Below, piece by piece: positions 25,063 through 34,388 of a DNA stretch of 64,000 nt; position 1 is the first letter of the stretch, and each line of letters opens with the position of its first letter. The stretch comes from Oricola thermophila. Its GTDB lineage: Bacteria; Pseudomonadota; Alphaproteobacteria; Rhizobiales; Rhizobiaceae. Both the position numbers and the translations under genes were made by a program. Below the pieces are notes generated by a model, which worked only from the letters and a program-made list of their open reading frames with translations, was not told where the DNA came from and ran no database searches. The stretch lies in assembly GCF_013358405.1 (NCBI RefSeq), contig NZ_CP054836.1, forward strand, positions 3,748,501 through 3,812,500. Reading direction: 5' to 3'.

Positions 25063-26556
25063 TCAGGCGCTCGCGAACTGCGAATAGATGACCGCGTTTG
25101 CGGCGATCACGTCGAGCGGCTGCACCATGTCGAGCGGAGCATGGATGTCGACCCGGTTCGGGTTGTCGGCGTTTCGAGAAACCTCGATCACGTCTGCCGC
25201 CTGGCCGGCGTTCTCGAGGATGCCGCGCAAGACGAGTTCGTCATAGGCGTGCATGAATGTCGCCTTGATGTCGGTCGGCGTCGATACCGTGTCGAGGTTC
25301 GCGGGATTGTCGTCGGCAATCGCCTTCTGCCCGTGTTCATAGGTCAGACGCGAGCGGAAGTACCGCAGCGAATAGACGATCTGTCCGATCTTCTGAATAT
25401 CGCGAAACGTCGTATCCGGCACGTCATTGAAGGTCCGCGCGGTCGTGATGATCTTGTCGATCACGACGTCGCCGCCCGTGTTGACCTTCCATGTCGACAG
25501 CCCCGAACCGAGAAAGGTTTCGCGCGTCGCGTAGTCGAGCCAGCCGGCCCGGTCGCGCGGCGCCTGCAGCCCCTCGACGACAAGGCCCGTCTGGTTTCGC
25601 GATGCGTTGCCCGTTCCGCCATCGGACAGCCACGGCACGATGCGGCCCGCAATCGCCGCCGCCCATTGCCAGACCGGATTCGGAGCGTTCGACGATGCAA
25701 TGACCGGAATGACGGTCAGGTGCCGGTCGTCGAGCCCGAGGCCGTGCGTCGTCAGATTGGAGATCGTGTCGGACATCGGATAGAAAACATGCCCGTAAAT
25801 CTGGCGGTTCCAGGCCCACCGACCGGACACGTCTGACATCAGGTCGGAATAGCGCCCGACATTGGTCGCATCGGAGAACGGCGACACGATCCAGTCGAAT
25901 TCGTCGTCGCCGAGCGCCGCAAGAGCCGCCGAAAGATCCGGCGTTCCCGAACCGGACGTCGGCGCCGCGATCGAAAGCTTGCCCGAGGCGACATTCCCGC
26001 CGTCGAGCGCGGGAACGTGAATATCGATTCCGTTCATGATCGCGCCGTTATGGCGGGGCGTCAGCGTCACGACCTCGTCGGTCGCCGATGCCGTAAAGGG
26101 CAGGCTCGCGCCCGACAGGCCGTTGAAATAGCCATTGACGGCTGCCGCGATCGCGGCGGCGACATCGGAGTCCGCATCGCCGTCGGCGACGGTGAACTGC
26201 ACCGGCTCGCCAGCAATCGAAACGACACCGAGACCGGCCGACGGGACGGAATCAACCGTGATCGTGCGGCTGCCTTTCGTGCCGCTGTCCGGCACCGCCA
26301 TGATCCACAATTCTTGCGCCGGCGCGTTCTGGCGCACAAGCCGAACCATGTCGTCGAGCATGGATCCGGCACCGGCCAGGCGACGCCCCTCGGCGATCGA
26401 CGGGCAGACGGTCGGCGTGTTTGCGTCGATCACGGCGCCGGAATTGGCATGGCCGATCAGGAGCAGGCGGGACCGGCTTTCGAACTGGCCGCCGGAATTG
26501 ACCTCGAATGCGACGAGCGGCGCGACGATATTGCCGGGAATGGTGTTGAATTCCAT
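25063..26556 (-). CDS. Contractile tail sheath protein (Mu gp39/L-like)
   Basis: 497 residues. The start FNTIPGNIVAPLVAFEVNSG and the body (RSRLLLIGHANSG, DEFDWIVSPFSDATNVGRYSD, GRIVPWLSDGGTGNASRNQTG, FRSRLTYEHGQKAIADDNPAN) are textbook Mu-type sheath. Its presence shows the virion has a contractile tail. The ATG at 26556 follows GAGGA; 14 additional in-frame residues upstream lie in the gap after the gp38-like gene. Confidence 0.95.
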   Translation of the reverse strand: MEFNTIPGNIVAPLVAFEVNSGGQFESRSRLLLIGHANSGAVIDANTPTVCPSIAEGRRLAGAGSMLDDMVRLVRQNAPAQELWIMAVPDSGTKGSRTITVDSVPSAGLGVVSIAGEPVQFTVADGDADSDVAAAIAAAVNGYFNGLSGASLPFTASATDEVVTLTPRHNGAIMNGIDIHVPALDGGNVASGKLSIAAPTSGSGTPDLSAALAALGDDEFDWIVSPFSDATNVGRYSDLMSDVSGRWAWNRQIYGHVFYPMSDTISNLTTHGLGLDDRHLTVIPVIASSNAPNPVWQWAAAIAGRIVPWLSDGGTGNASRNQTGLVVEGLQAPRDRAGWLDYATRETFLGSGLSTWKVNTGGDVVIDKIITTARTFNDVPDTTFRDIQKIGQIVYSLRYFRSRLTYEHGQKAIADDNPANLDTVSTPTDIKATFMHAYDELVLRGILENAGQAADVIEVSRNADNPNRVDIHAPLDMVQPLDVIAANAVIYSQFASA

Positions 26557-26566
26557 GACGGTTTCC

Positions 26567-26788
26567 TCACTTGCGGTTGGCGGTGCCGCGCTTTGCACGG
26601 GCGGAATGATCGGGTTTCGTCTGCGGTCTCACCTCGGCGATGTCGCCGTCGGCCAGCAGGCGCGCGTAGTAATGTTTCGTGATGTCGACGGGCGCGCCGC
26701 TGGCCGGCATGATCCGGCCGCCGCGATCGGGCATCGGTATGCGCGCACCCTGTCGCGTCGGCGCATACAGTTTCGACTTGTGCGTCAT
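26567..26788 (-). CDS. DUF2635 protein, Mu gp38-like
   Basis: 73 residues with P.RQGARIPMPDRGGRIMPASG and ITKHYYARLLADGDI, the DUF2635 signature. In Mu-like phages this small gene directly precedes the sheath gene, as here. Function in tail assembly is unknown. Confidence 0.88.
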   Translation of the reverse strand: MTHKSKLYAPTRQGARIPMPDRGGRIMPASGAPVDITKHYYARLLADGDIAEVRPQTKPDHSARAKRGTANRK

Positions 26789-26794
26789 CGTGTG

Positions 26795-27505
26795 TCACTC
26801 CGTTTCGACGGTGAATCCGGTTTGCCCGCCATCGCTGAAATCCACGCCGGCCAGCGGCGTTCGGCCAAAGGCCGAGAAATGGCCGGCCAACGCTTCAAGC
26901 TTCGCGCGCGCCGGCGATGTCGCCGGCAGGATCGCGGACAGCGTCGCGATCGGCTCCGGCAAGCCGCTGGCCTCGTCGAAAGTGTCGTCGGGCAGGGACA
27001 GTTCGAACCGCATCGTCACCCGGTGCCAGCGCGCGCCGATCTGCGGAACGGAAAATGTTTCCTCCGAAACCTGCCTCACATGACGGACAAAGCGGCGGAA
27101 CAGATATCCGCGCTCGGTGAACTGCAGCGCCCGGCGGACCTGCGCGCAAAGCGCGGCCAGCACCAGCCGCGCATCCCAATCGTCGGCCGGCATGGCGTCC
27201 GCAAAGGCGTCGCCGTTTTCATCGGTCGCCGCGACGGCCAGTTCCGCCACCACCTCGAGCGTCGAGACGAGATCGACGTCGTCAGATGCCGCGATGTCGC
27301 CGCGCAATTGCGCGCTTGCGTCGGCGGTGAACAGCGAAACGACCGGCGTGAACTTCTGTTCCGGGTCCAGGTCGTCGATTACAGCCAGGCGCGTGTCGAG
27401 AATACGATCGCCGGCGAGCGTCGGAAAATCTTCGTTCCCCTCGAGCGCGGCCGTCGGGCAAAGTACCTCCAGGGCGGCAAGCCGTGCGCATTCTGCGGAT
27501 AGCAT
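26795..27505 (-). CDS. Mu gp37-like tail completion / connector protein
   Basis: 236 residues, acidic, with CARLAALEVLCPTAALEGNE at the start and a central DWDARLVLAALCAQVRRAL. I do not recognise a firm family, but position (between head-tail joining and gp38 genes) matches gp37-type or tail-terminator genes of Mu-like tails. It starts 3 bp after the previous stop. Confidence 0.55.
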   Translation of the reverse strand: MLSAECARLAALEVLCPTAALEGNEDFPTLAGDRILDTRLAVIDDLDPEQKFTPVVSLFTADASAQLRGDIAASDDVDLVSTLEVVAELAVAATDENGDAFADAMPADDWDARLVLAALCAQVRRALQFTERGYLFRRFVRHVRQVSEETFSVPQIGARWHRVTMRFELSLPDDTFDEASGLPEPIATLSAILPATSPARAKLEALAGHFSAFGRTPLAGVDFSDGGQTGFTVETE

Positions 27506-27508
27506 GCG

Positions 27509-27904
27509 TTACCCCTTGGCGGCCGACAGGCCGAGAATGATGTTTCCGTTTCCGTCCGGGTCGCGCGTCTCGACCTGGTAGGTCGCGCCGGTCCCCGTCC
27601 GAACGATCCGGTCGCCCGTCGCGATTTCCGCGGCCGTCGAAACCGACGCAAAAATTTCAGGCGTCCGGTTCATGAGGCGGTCGCCCGATCGGCTCACAAG
27701 AGGTTGCGCCCGCTCGCGCGCCGCCCGTTCCGTGTCCTGGTAAAAGACCGCGGTGATTTCGACCTCGGGCCGCGTATCGGACGCCGAAAGCCTGCCATGC
27801 GGGCCGCGGGCGCGATCGAACGGTTTCAGGATCGCCGGCTCGCCGAGAACCTTGTCGACCGCATTGCGCGCAAGGCCGGCGAGCCGGGCGAAGTTGCTTG
27901 ACAC
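27509..27904 (-). CDS. Head-tail attachment protein, lambda gpFII-like (putative)
   Basis: 131 residues. Helical start FARLAGLARNAVDKVLGEP, then beta-strands VEITAVFYQDT, PEIFASVSTAAEIATGDRIV and a closing ATYQVETRDPDGNGNIILGL, consistent with gpFII-like attachment proteins. The start used is GTG at 27904, 8 nt after the upstream stop; longer in-frame sequence overlaps the DUF2190 gene and is Arg-rich. Assignment rests on shape and position. Confidence 0.55.
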   Translation of the reverse strand: MSSNFARLAGLARNAVDKVLGEPAILKPFDRARGPHGRLSASDTRPEVEITAVFYQDTERAARERAQPLVSRSGDRLMNRTPEIFASVSTAAEIATGDRIVRTGTGATYQVETRDPDGNGNIILGLSAAKG

Positions 27905-27912
27905 GGCTGCGC

Positions 27913-28245
27913 CTACAGCGTGTCGCCGAGGCAGATTTCGCCGGTCGTGTCGGCGGACGCGGCGGCGGCGGTGGCGAAGCCGAACAGGGTATTGCCGGAT
28001 GCGGTCTTGTTGAACTCGGTGCCGCCCGACTTCAGATAGACCTTGTCGCCGACACTCCATGCCGTGCCGGCTTCCTTCGTGACGGTGAAAACACCCGCGC
28101 GCACGATCGCGACGTCCTCGCCCTCGGCGGCCGTTGCGGCCGCAAAGCCGCGCAGCGAACCCACGGCGACAGGCTGGCCGGACGTAACGCCGCCGGCAGG
28201 CGCCGGAACCGTGATCGTGTTTCCGGGCTCAACATAGTTTTTCAT
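27913..28245 (-). CDS. DUF2190 capsid decoration-type protein
   Basis: 110 residues, small-residue rich, with NYVEPGNTITVPAPAGGVTSG and SVGDKVYLKSGG, the DUF2190 pattern. These proteins are encoded right after the capsid gene and probably decorate or stabilise the shell. AAGGGA precedes the ATG. The 103-bp gap to the capsid stop contains only a short GC-rich dyad. Confidence 0.78.
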   Translation of the reverse strand: MKNYVEPGNTITVPAPAGGVTSGQPVAVGSLRGFAAATAAEGEDVAIVRAGVFTVTKEAGTAWSVGDKVYLKSGGTEFNKTASGNTLFGFATAAAASADTTGEICLGDTL

Positions 28246-28348
28246 GGCTCGATTCCCTTGTCAGGAGCGGAAATGGTGAAGCGCGCCGCAGGCGCGTCGC
28301 CGGCGGATCACGCGACCCGCCGACGGCTCGATCGGTCAGGATGCCGGA

Positions 28349-29980
28349 TCAGTTGCCGGGGTTCTTGTAGCCGAACCGGTAATCGGTCGCGCCGACACCG
28401 AAATCGTGTTCGACCGACATCGAAAAGCCCTGGCGGCCGAACGGCTCGTCCATGCGGACGCGCGGGGCTTCGTATCCCTCGAGCATGCCATAACGGTAAT
28501 TCGACCAGCGGGAAGATGCGTCCGGCAGGAGATACCAAGCCTTGCTCGAGATCTGCGCCGTCTCGATCGGCGTCAGGCGGCCCGAGAAGATATTCACGTT
28601 CGACATGGTCGCCGGCGTGATCGAGGCGACCAGCTTTTCGGCCTCCGTGATCTTGTCCGGGCCGCACAGGATGATGTGCGGTTTGTTCTCAAGAAGCGGA
28701 TATCCATTGAGCGATTTTTGCTTGGACATAGACGCTTTACCAAGCGCAACGCTGTCGACCGTGATCGCGGCAGCGGTGCCGATATTGTTGTGGTCGGCAT
28801 GGTAAACCGCCTTGTTGTCGGAAAGCTTGCCCTCCAGCGCCTCCGCGTAGAACATGACCTCCTCGAACAACGCCACCGTGTCGCCATAGGATGCCAGTAT
28901 TTCCGCGATCGCGCCGAGATCGTCATTGATGATCATCTGCCGCGAAACGGAAATCGCGCGGGCATAGGAGAACGCCTGGATCTGCTCGGCCCCTTCGCCG
29001 AAGGTGCCGTGCTTGATTTCGCCGTTCTCGGCGACTTTCGCCAGCATCGGGAAATCGCCGATCTTCACGGTCTTGTGCGGGCGGAAGTCGCGGAAGTCCG
29101 AACGCCTCGCGATGCGGCGATAGGTCGGCTCGGCAAGGGCGTAACGGGCCTCGAGCGCGCGATTGACCGCGCCCTCATAGATCGCCGGAAAGTCGCCGGT
29201 CGAATGCGCCGCACGATCGAACAGGTCGTCGATCGACCGAACGCTGTCGATCCTGCCCTCGTACCCGATCGCCTCCGCGATGAACGACGAGAACCGGCGG
29301 AATTGCATGAACTCGCGCGCGGGTTCTGTCGGGCCGTTTTCCGGCATCGGTGCGCCGAGGCGATAGGACAGCGCCTCGGTAAGCGCATCGCGGCGGGTTT
29401 CATCCTCGTCGCGGATGATCCGCGCCGGGGCGGTCGGATTGCGGCGCGACTGCTCGGCCAGGTGATCGAAGGCGCGAACCCGGAAATCCTCGACACTCTC
29501 GCCGGAACGGACGGCTGCGACGATGTCGTCATGCGCCATGCCTGCGCGGTTGCCGATTTCCATGATTTCCGCCGCCTGCGCACCGGTGAGGCCGCCGGCA
29601 CTGCCGTTGCGCGCGCCGCCGGCGGGCATGTCGCGCCTTTCGTCGTCGGCCTCGGCCGATGCGATCTCCTCGTTTACCGCCTCGAGTTCGCGCAGGATTG
29701 CAGCATGTTCGTCCTCGATCGACCTGACCTGATCGGCCGTCATATCGTCGCGGATCTCCTCGAGCTTCCGCCGCGCCTTTTCCTTCAGCGCAGACGCCTT
29801 TTCGCGCAGCGCGACCAGGCCGACAGCATCCGCGAGGTTGAGATTGGAGAGCGCATCGCGCAGGCCGTCGGCGTTGTCGAGCAATGGCGCGGCATGCGCA
29901 GATTCGGGCATGAGCATGACAACCGCGCCGGCGATCAGCAGGGCGACGGCTGCCAGGTTAAGGAAAGCCATCCTTTTCAT
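28349..29980 (-). CDS. Major capsid protein with signal-peptide-like N-terminus
   Basis: 543 residues. The order is: residues 1-31 hydrophobic leader (MKRMAFLNLAAVALLIAGAV, then AHAAP); residues about 45-125 charged coiled-coil like an HK97 delta/scaffold domain; a helical stretch to about 230; then the shell domain with EGAVNRALEARYALAEPTYR, FEEVMFYAEALEGKLSDNKA and DHNNIGTAAAITVDSVALGK, as in Mu gpT/HK97-type heads. GAGGAG stands 6 nt upstream of the ATG at 29980, so the leader is really in the gene. The upstream protease should remove the N-terminal part on maturation. Confidence 0.85.
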   Translation of the reverse strand: MKRMAFLNLAAVALLIAGAVVMLMPESAHAAPLLDNADGLRDALSNLNLADAVGLVALREKASALKEKARRKLEEIRDDMTADQVRSIEDEHAAILRELEAVNEEIASAEADDERRDMPAGGARNGSAGGLTGAQAAEIMEIGNRAGMAHDDIVAAVRSGESVEDFRVRAFDHLAEQSRRNPTAPARIIRDEDETRRDALTEALSYRLGAPMPENGPTEPAREFMQFRRFSSFIAEAIGYEGRIDSVRSIDDLFDRAAHSTGDFPAIYEGAVNRALEARYALAEPTYRRIARRSDFRDFRPHKTVKIGDFPMLAKVAENGEIKHGTFGEGAEQIQAFSYARAISVSRQMIINDDLGAIAEILASYGDTVALFEEVMFYAEALEGKLSDNKAVYHADHNNIGTAAAITVDSVALGKASMSKQKSLNGYPLLENKPHIILCGPDKITEAEKLVASITPATMSNVNIFSGRLTPIETAQISSKAWYLLPDASSRWSNYRYGMLEGYEAPRVRMDEPFGRQGFSMSVEHDFGVGATDYRFGYKNPGN

Positions 29981-30078
29981 GGATTTCTCCTCTTGTGTGT
30001 TGTCCGGGGCGTAAACAACCGTCGCCCTGCGGCCCCGGTGGAGCGCAGGCGGTGTTCGGAAACTGGATGCGGCTTGCG

Positions 30079-30729
30079 TCAGTCGACGAGGCCGGCGGCC
30101 GCGGCCCGCAGCCGCATGCGGGCACGTGCGGCAGGGCCGGACGGTGCGCCGATCGTGCGGAACTCGCATGCGCTGGTCGGCACCTCGTCGGCGCGCACCT
30201 TTGCGGCCGGATCGGCCGGAACGGAAACGAACGATATTTCGAACGGCTCCCATTCGACGACCCGCCAGACTTTCGGGTCTTTCGACTTGTCGACCTCGAT
30301 CTTCAGGCGACGGTAGCCGCATGACAGCCGCGTGATGATGCCATCGGCGATCTTGCTGAAAATCCGGTCGATCTCCTCGTCGAGACCTTCCTTGGGAAAT
30401 CGAATCTTCGCGAGCCCCTTTCCGCCCTCGATCCATGCGCGCTCGACAACCGCAATCTGCGAATTGATGCCGAACCGAAAATGCGAGTCGAGAACAGGGC
30501 CGCCATTGTTGAGGCGATCGAGCTTTATCGCCTTGTCCGAAACGACCAGTTCCTCGACATAGCGGTCGCCCGTCCAGGGATCGACCCGCGGCACCGCCGC
30601 GCCGGCTGTCCAGACAACCTCGACCGTCCGCTTTTCGGCGTCGATCGAGTTGACCGGCGCCTCGCGCGTCTCGAGCGGGAGATCAGCCGAACCGTTAGTC
30701 GGCATCTTTCGCGTTTGCCTGTCCGTCAT
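30079..30729 (-). CDS. Prohead maturation protease, HK97 family S78
   Basis: 216 residues. LNNGGPVLDSHFRFG holds the catalytic His, GIITRLSCGYRR the catalytic Ser, and WEPFEISFVSVPADPAA the third conserved block, all in HK97-protease order. It should cut the N-terminal delta domain of the capsid protein during head maturation. The ATG at 30729 has AAGGA upstream and overlaps the portal gene by 35 nt; a second ATG at 30705 has a poorer SD. Confidence 0.9.
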   Translation of the reverse strand: MTDRQTRKMPTNGSADLPLETREAPVNSIDAEKRTVEVVWTAGAAVPRVDPWTGDRYVEELVVSDKAIKLDRLNNGGPVLDSHFRFGINSQIAVVERAWIEGGKGLAKIRFPKEGLDEEIDRIFSKIADGIITRLSCGYRRLKIEVDKSKDPKVWRVVEWEPFEISFVSVPADPAAKVRADEVPTSACEFRTIGAPSGPAARARMRLRAAAAGLVD

Positions 30730-32200
30730 TGGCAGATCCTTTCATCTGTTTTCGCCCGTCTATGTCGAGCGACAGGTGATCCTTGTATTCGTCTACCGCC
30801 TTCCAGAAAGCCGCGGAGTCGGCCACGACCTTGCGCCAGTCGTGACCCCAGGCCGACACGAATTCCTGCGGCGACATGCGACCGGCCCTGACCGCCAGAA
30901 TGTCAGCCTCGAGATCCTTTTTCGGGTCGATAGGCTCGACGGCCGGCATGATGTGATCGAGCGGATAGCCCGCGCGCCGATAAGGGAGCCGGCCGGCAAT
31001 CACCGCCCGGTCGATCACCCGCTGCGCGACCGGCGCGATCAGTTGCGGAACAAGGACGGTCCATTGGATTTGCTCGACCAGTCGCCGAAACTCGATCTTG
31101 CCTGCGCGCAGCGACGAATAGTTCGCCTGGCTCAAATCGCCGGTAAGCTGGTCATATGTCAGCATCGCGCCGGCGGCCATCGCCTGCATCGACGTCTTGT
31201 AGACCTCGCCGAACGCCGTCTGCGACGACGGATTGGCAAAGGATATCTCGTCGTCTCCGATGTCCGCTATCATGCCCGGCTCGATCCGCGTGATCTTCTT
31301 GCCGTCCGCGTCGTCGTGCTGGCGGGACGCAAGCGGGCCGGGACCGCCGGACGCGCCGCGCCGGCGAAAGGCCGCGAAACACGCCTCGACGCGCGCCTTG
31401 ACCAGAGTCGCGTCCATCAACTCTTGCACCTCGCGCGCGTTCAAAAGGATTGCAGCGAACCACGGCACGCCGCGCACCTGGCCGAACCGCAGCGGTCGAT
31501 AGACATGCGACAGGCTTTCCCATTCGACGAGGTTCGACCGGCGCGACGAAAGCGTCATTTCGCCAGGATGATTTTCGAACAGGTGCAGACCGATGCGGCG
31601 CCCCCATTCGCCGAGTTCGACGCCAAGGCGAACGGTTCGCCCCTGCTTGCCGAAGGTGATATCGCGCGTCGTGTCGATCACGTCGCCCTCGAGCCCTTGC
31701 AGCCTGACGGGCACGGTGCGACCGGCATCGGCCAGCGGAATGTCGACATGCCTGACGACGACGTCGCCACCTTCGACCATCGACCGGACGGCAAGCGCCT
31801 GCATGCCGCCCCAATCGAGAACCCCCTCGACATCGGCATTCGCGGACCATTCCTCGAGAACGGCATTGACGCGACGGTCAATGCGATCGGACCCGGTGTT
31901 CGCAGTCGTCACGATGCCGGTTCCGACGACATGCGATGTCAGCACGTCGAGCATGCGAGCGCCGGCCCAGGAATCGCGAACAAATTCGCGCGACCGGTTG
32001 CGCAGTTGTGTCAGCGACGATCCGATTTCGGCATTCGCCGAGGTCGATCGCCCGGACCATGACTTGTTGCGACGGCCGTTGCGCGCGGCGGCATACGCCC
32101 GTTCGTGATTGTAGTGCTCGAGCAGTTCGCGCGCACCGGCCCGGCGCAGGCCGGCCTCCGGCGAGAAAAAGCCGATGACGCGGTCGATCGGGTTCGCCAT
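30695..32200 (-). CDS. Portal protein, lambda gpB family
   Basis: 501 residues. SRSTSANAEIGSSLTQLRNRSREFVRDSW, then LTSHVVGTGI, WFAAILLNAREVQELMDATLVKARVEACF and QLTGDLSQANYSSLRAGKIEFRR are characteristic of lambda-type portals, which form the dodecameric DNA entry ring. Two ATGs abut (32203 and 32200); the second shares a base with the gpW stop and is better spaced from a GGGGGG tract. Confidence 0.93.
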   Translation of the reverse strand: MANPIDRVIGFFSPEAGLRRAGARELLEHYNHERAYAAARNGRRNKSWSGRSTSANAEIGSSLTQLRNRSREFVRDSWAGARMLDVLTSHVVGTGIVTTANTGSDRIDRRVNAVLEEWSANADVEGVLDWGGMQALAVRSMVEGGDVVVRHVDIPLADAGRTVPVRLQGLEGDVIDTTRDITFGKQGRTVRLGVELGEWGRRIGLHLFENHPGEMTLSSRRSNLVEWESLSHVYRPLRFGQVRGVPWFAAILLNAREVQELMDATLVKARVEACFAAFRRRGASGGPGPLASRQHDDADGKKITRIEPGMIADIGDDEISFANPSSQTAFGEVYKTSMQAMAAGAMLTYDQLTGDLSQANYSSLRAGKIEFRRLVEQIQWTVLVPQLIAPVAQRVIDRAVIAGRLPYRRAGYPLDHIMPAVEPIDPKKDLEADILAVRAGRMSPQEFVSAWGHDWRKVVADSAAFWKAVDEYKDHLSLDIDGRKQMKGSANDGQANAKDAD

Positions 32201-32397
32201 CATTGCCCCCCGTCATATTCGGCGAAGGAAACCGACGGCCGTCGCGTTTCGTCGAGCGCGGCCGCGATCACGTCACGCGCCTTCAGCATGTCGGACATGG
32301 AATGATATTCGACCTCGTGATTCTGAAACTTCACGCGGCGCGCACCCGTCGCGATCGCCTCGTCGAGCTTGTCGAGGTCAGCTTGCGTCCAGGCCAT
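32200..32397 (-). CDS. Head-tail connector, lambda gpW-like
   Basis: 65 residues, MAWTQADLDKLDEAIATGAR, then RRVKFQNHEVEYHSM and KARDVIAAAL; this is the gpW fold pattern with a V.f....vey.s..d. core. It sits between terminase and portal genes with one-base TGATG overlaps on both sides, as W lies between A and B in lambda. Confidence 0.85.
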   Translation of the reverse strand: MAWTQADLDKLDEAIATGARRVKFQNHEVEYHSMSDMLKARDVIAAALDETRRPSVSFAEYDGGQ

Positions 32398-34388
32398 CAA
32401 TAATCATCCCAATAGGAACCGATGTCATCGTCGTCGCGATCCGTTCCCCGCGACGCTGGCGAAGCGATCGACGCGGCGTCCGGCGCCGGCGGTTTCTGCA
32501 CCGCGAGCGGATCCGGCGAGAACAGATCCGGCCGCTTCACGACTTCCGGCGCGCACCGATCGGAGGCCAGCGCGGCCCATTCTTCCTGCGTCATGCGTGA
32601 CAAGCCGAGATAGTCGGCCAAAGCGTCGTTATAGATCGTGCAATCGAGAAAATGGTTTTCCTCGCCGTTGCGCACCTTCCAGACGCGACGGACGCGACCG
32701 CGATAGTTTTCGTTCGCGAGGTATTCCGACGTGATCTGCCGGAAATAGACCTCGTCGAGCCATGATCCGAAATGGACATAGCCCGGCGGGTCGGTTTCCT
32801 TGCCAGACTTCTTGCCCTCTTTTCGCAGGTCGTCGTAATGCGCCGCCTTCAGCGGCCAGGTTCCGACCCCCCACACATGGACGCCGTTACGAATGCGCTT
32901 GCCGTTATAGTCGATGTCGACCGCCTGCCCCGTGCCAAGCGCAGGCCGCGACCATCCGTCCAGTCCTTTCAGCGCGAACGCGCCAACCCGGCCGCGAACC
33001 CACGTATAGACGACATGCGACCGGTAGCCGGAATCGACTCCGAACGCATCGACACGACGCGATCCGCCGTAAGCGTCAGGATAGGACCGCTCGAAAACCT
33101 CGGTCAACTTCAGGAACGCGCCGGCATGCGGATCGTTCGTGTCGCCCTCGAGGATCCCGGCATCGACGATCCATTTCTGCCGATCGGGACCGTAAGCCTT
33201 TATTTCGTAGTAGATGCCCCGCAACTGCACGTCGGCCGCGCCGGTCAGGATCAGGCCAAGCGGCGGAATATGCCCCCTGACGAGATCGCCGTCGCGCCGC
33301 TCGAGGAGGCGAACATGATCCGGCGCGTCGCCGCGAACCTCGTAGGGCAGGCCGAGCCAAAGATTGTAGAAGGTCTTTGCCTTGACCGGGTCGCCGTCGA
33401 TCCCGCAGAACTTCTTGGCAATTTCATCCCAGGGCACAAGCGGCGACGACATCGCGTCGAAATGGTAGCTGCGGCCCGCGCCCGGCCGTTCGGCCGTCGG
33501 GATCCATTTGCCCGTCCTGTAGACCGCGTTCTTTTCGTGCCCCTCTATGATCGTTCCGCAGCACGGCGTGACGTAGTGCGCATTATAGGGCGGCTCGTCA
33601 TTGAACCGAAAATGCTCGCGATCGAACTCGAAAACGAACCGGTCGCCGCAGCCCGGACATTTCACGTGCCAACGCCGTTGATCGCCGGCGAGATAGGCCG
33701 CCTCGATCTTCGACGCGCCCTTGATCGTCGGCGTCGACGCCTTAAGCCGTTTCCAGTCGCCCGACGCCAGAAAGGAGATCTGGCGCGCCTCGATCATGTC
33801 GATCGGGTCGCCCTGTCCGTCAAGGTCGTCGGGATATTCGTCGATCTCGTCGAGTAGCGTTTTCTTGATCGTTTTCGATCGCAGGTCGGCCGCCGACGAG
33901 GCGATTGCCAGGATCAGCGACCCGCCGGCGAACTGTTTTGACGTCGCCGTCGAGCCGTCGCCGGATCGCGACGATTGCGGCCTGACCTTTCTTGCCAGGA
34001 CCGGCGACGCCTCGATCGCCGGCTGCAGCTTCTCCTTGTTGAAATCGTAAAGCGCGCCGGATGTCGGCTGCACAAGCATCATGCGGCACGGATCCCGGTC
34101 GATCGAGTATCCGGCCGCGATTATCAGCGCAGTCGTGAACGCCGTCTGCGCGGATTTCATGACCGCCGCCTCGTTAACCGGATTGTCCGGGTCGAACACG
34201 TCGACGATCTCGACCGTGTGCAGCGCCATGTCGCGCCGCCAGAATTCATTCGCGAGCGGGCCGTCGGGCAACTTCAGGTTCTTTTCGGCCCAGTCGGAAG
34301 GCGGCATCGGTGCCGGCGGCGCAACGGCCGTCGACATGGCGCCGGCCATGACGGAAAGCGCAGACCGCGCGAGACTGACCTGCATCAT
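32397..34388 (-). CDS. Terminase large subunit, lambda gpA family
   Basis: 663 residues. The deviant Walker A KSAQTAFTT (Lys78), Walker B-like KTLLDEIDEYPD near 170, a zinc-finger pair CPGCGD...TPCCG near 245-280, and nuclease-half motifs GLILTGAADVQLRGIYYEI and RRVDAFGVDSGYRS identify a gpA-type packaging motor and nuclease. It would cut concatemers at cos and pump DNA into the prohead. Starts with ATGATG; the first gives a 4-nt overlap with the small subunit. Confidence 0.95.
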   Translation of the reverse strand: MMQVSLARSALSVMAGAMSTAVAPPAPMPPSDWAEKNLKLPDGPLANEFWRRDMALHTVEIVDVFDPDNPVNEAAVMKSAQTAFTTALIIAAGYSIDRDPCRMMLVQPTSGALYDFNKEKLQPAIEASPVLARKVRPQSSRSGDGSTATSKQFAGGSLILAIASSAADLRSKTIKKTLLDEIDEYPDDLDGQGDPIDMIEARQISFLASGDWKRLKASTPTIKGASKIEAAYLAGDQRRWHVKCPGCGDRFVFEFDREHFRFNDEPPYNAHYVTPCCGTIIEGHEKNAVYRTGKWIPTAERPGAGRSYHFDAMSSPLVPWDEIAKKFCGIDGDPVKAKTFYNLWLGLPYEVRGDAPDHVRLLERRDGDLVRGHIPPLGLILTGAADVQLRGIYYEIKAYGPDRQKWIVDAGILEGDTNDPHAGAFLKLTEVFERSYPDAYGGSRRVDAFGVDSGYRSHVVYTWVRGRVGAFALKGLDGWSRPALGTGQAVDIDYNGKRIRNGVHVWGVGTWPLKAAHYDDLRKEGKKSGKETDPPGYVHFGSWLDEVYFRQITSEYLANENYRGRVRRVWKVRNGEENHFLDCTIYNDALADYLGLSRMTQEEWAALASDRCAPEVVKRPDLFSPDPLAVQKPPAPDAASIASPASRGTDRDDDDIGSYWDDY

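Noticed and set aside
17355-26788. Mu-like transposable phage
   Set aside because: Tail genes are Mu-like, but there is no transposase or Mu A/B pair, and the ends are an integrase att repeat.
28406-30316. 636-residue plus-strand frame opposite the capsid and protease genes
   Set aside because: Same reason; it crosses two real genes and the gap between them.
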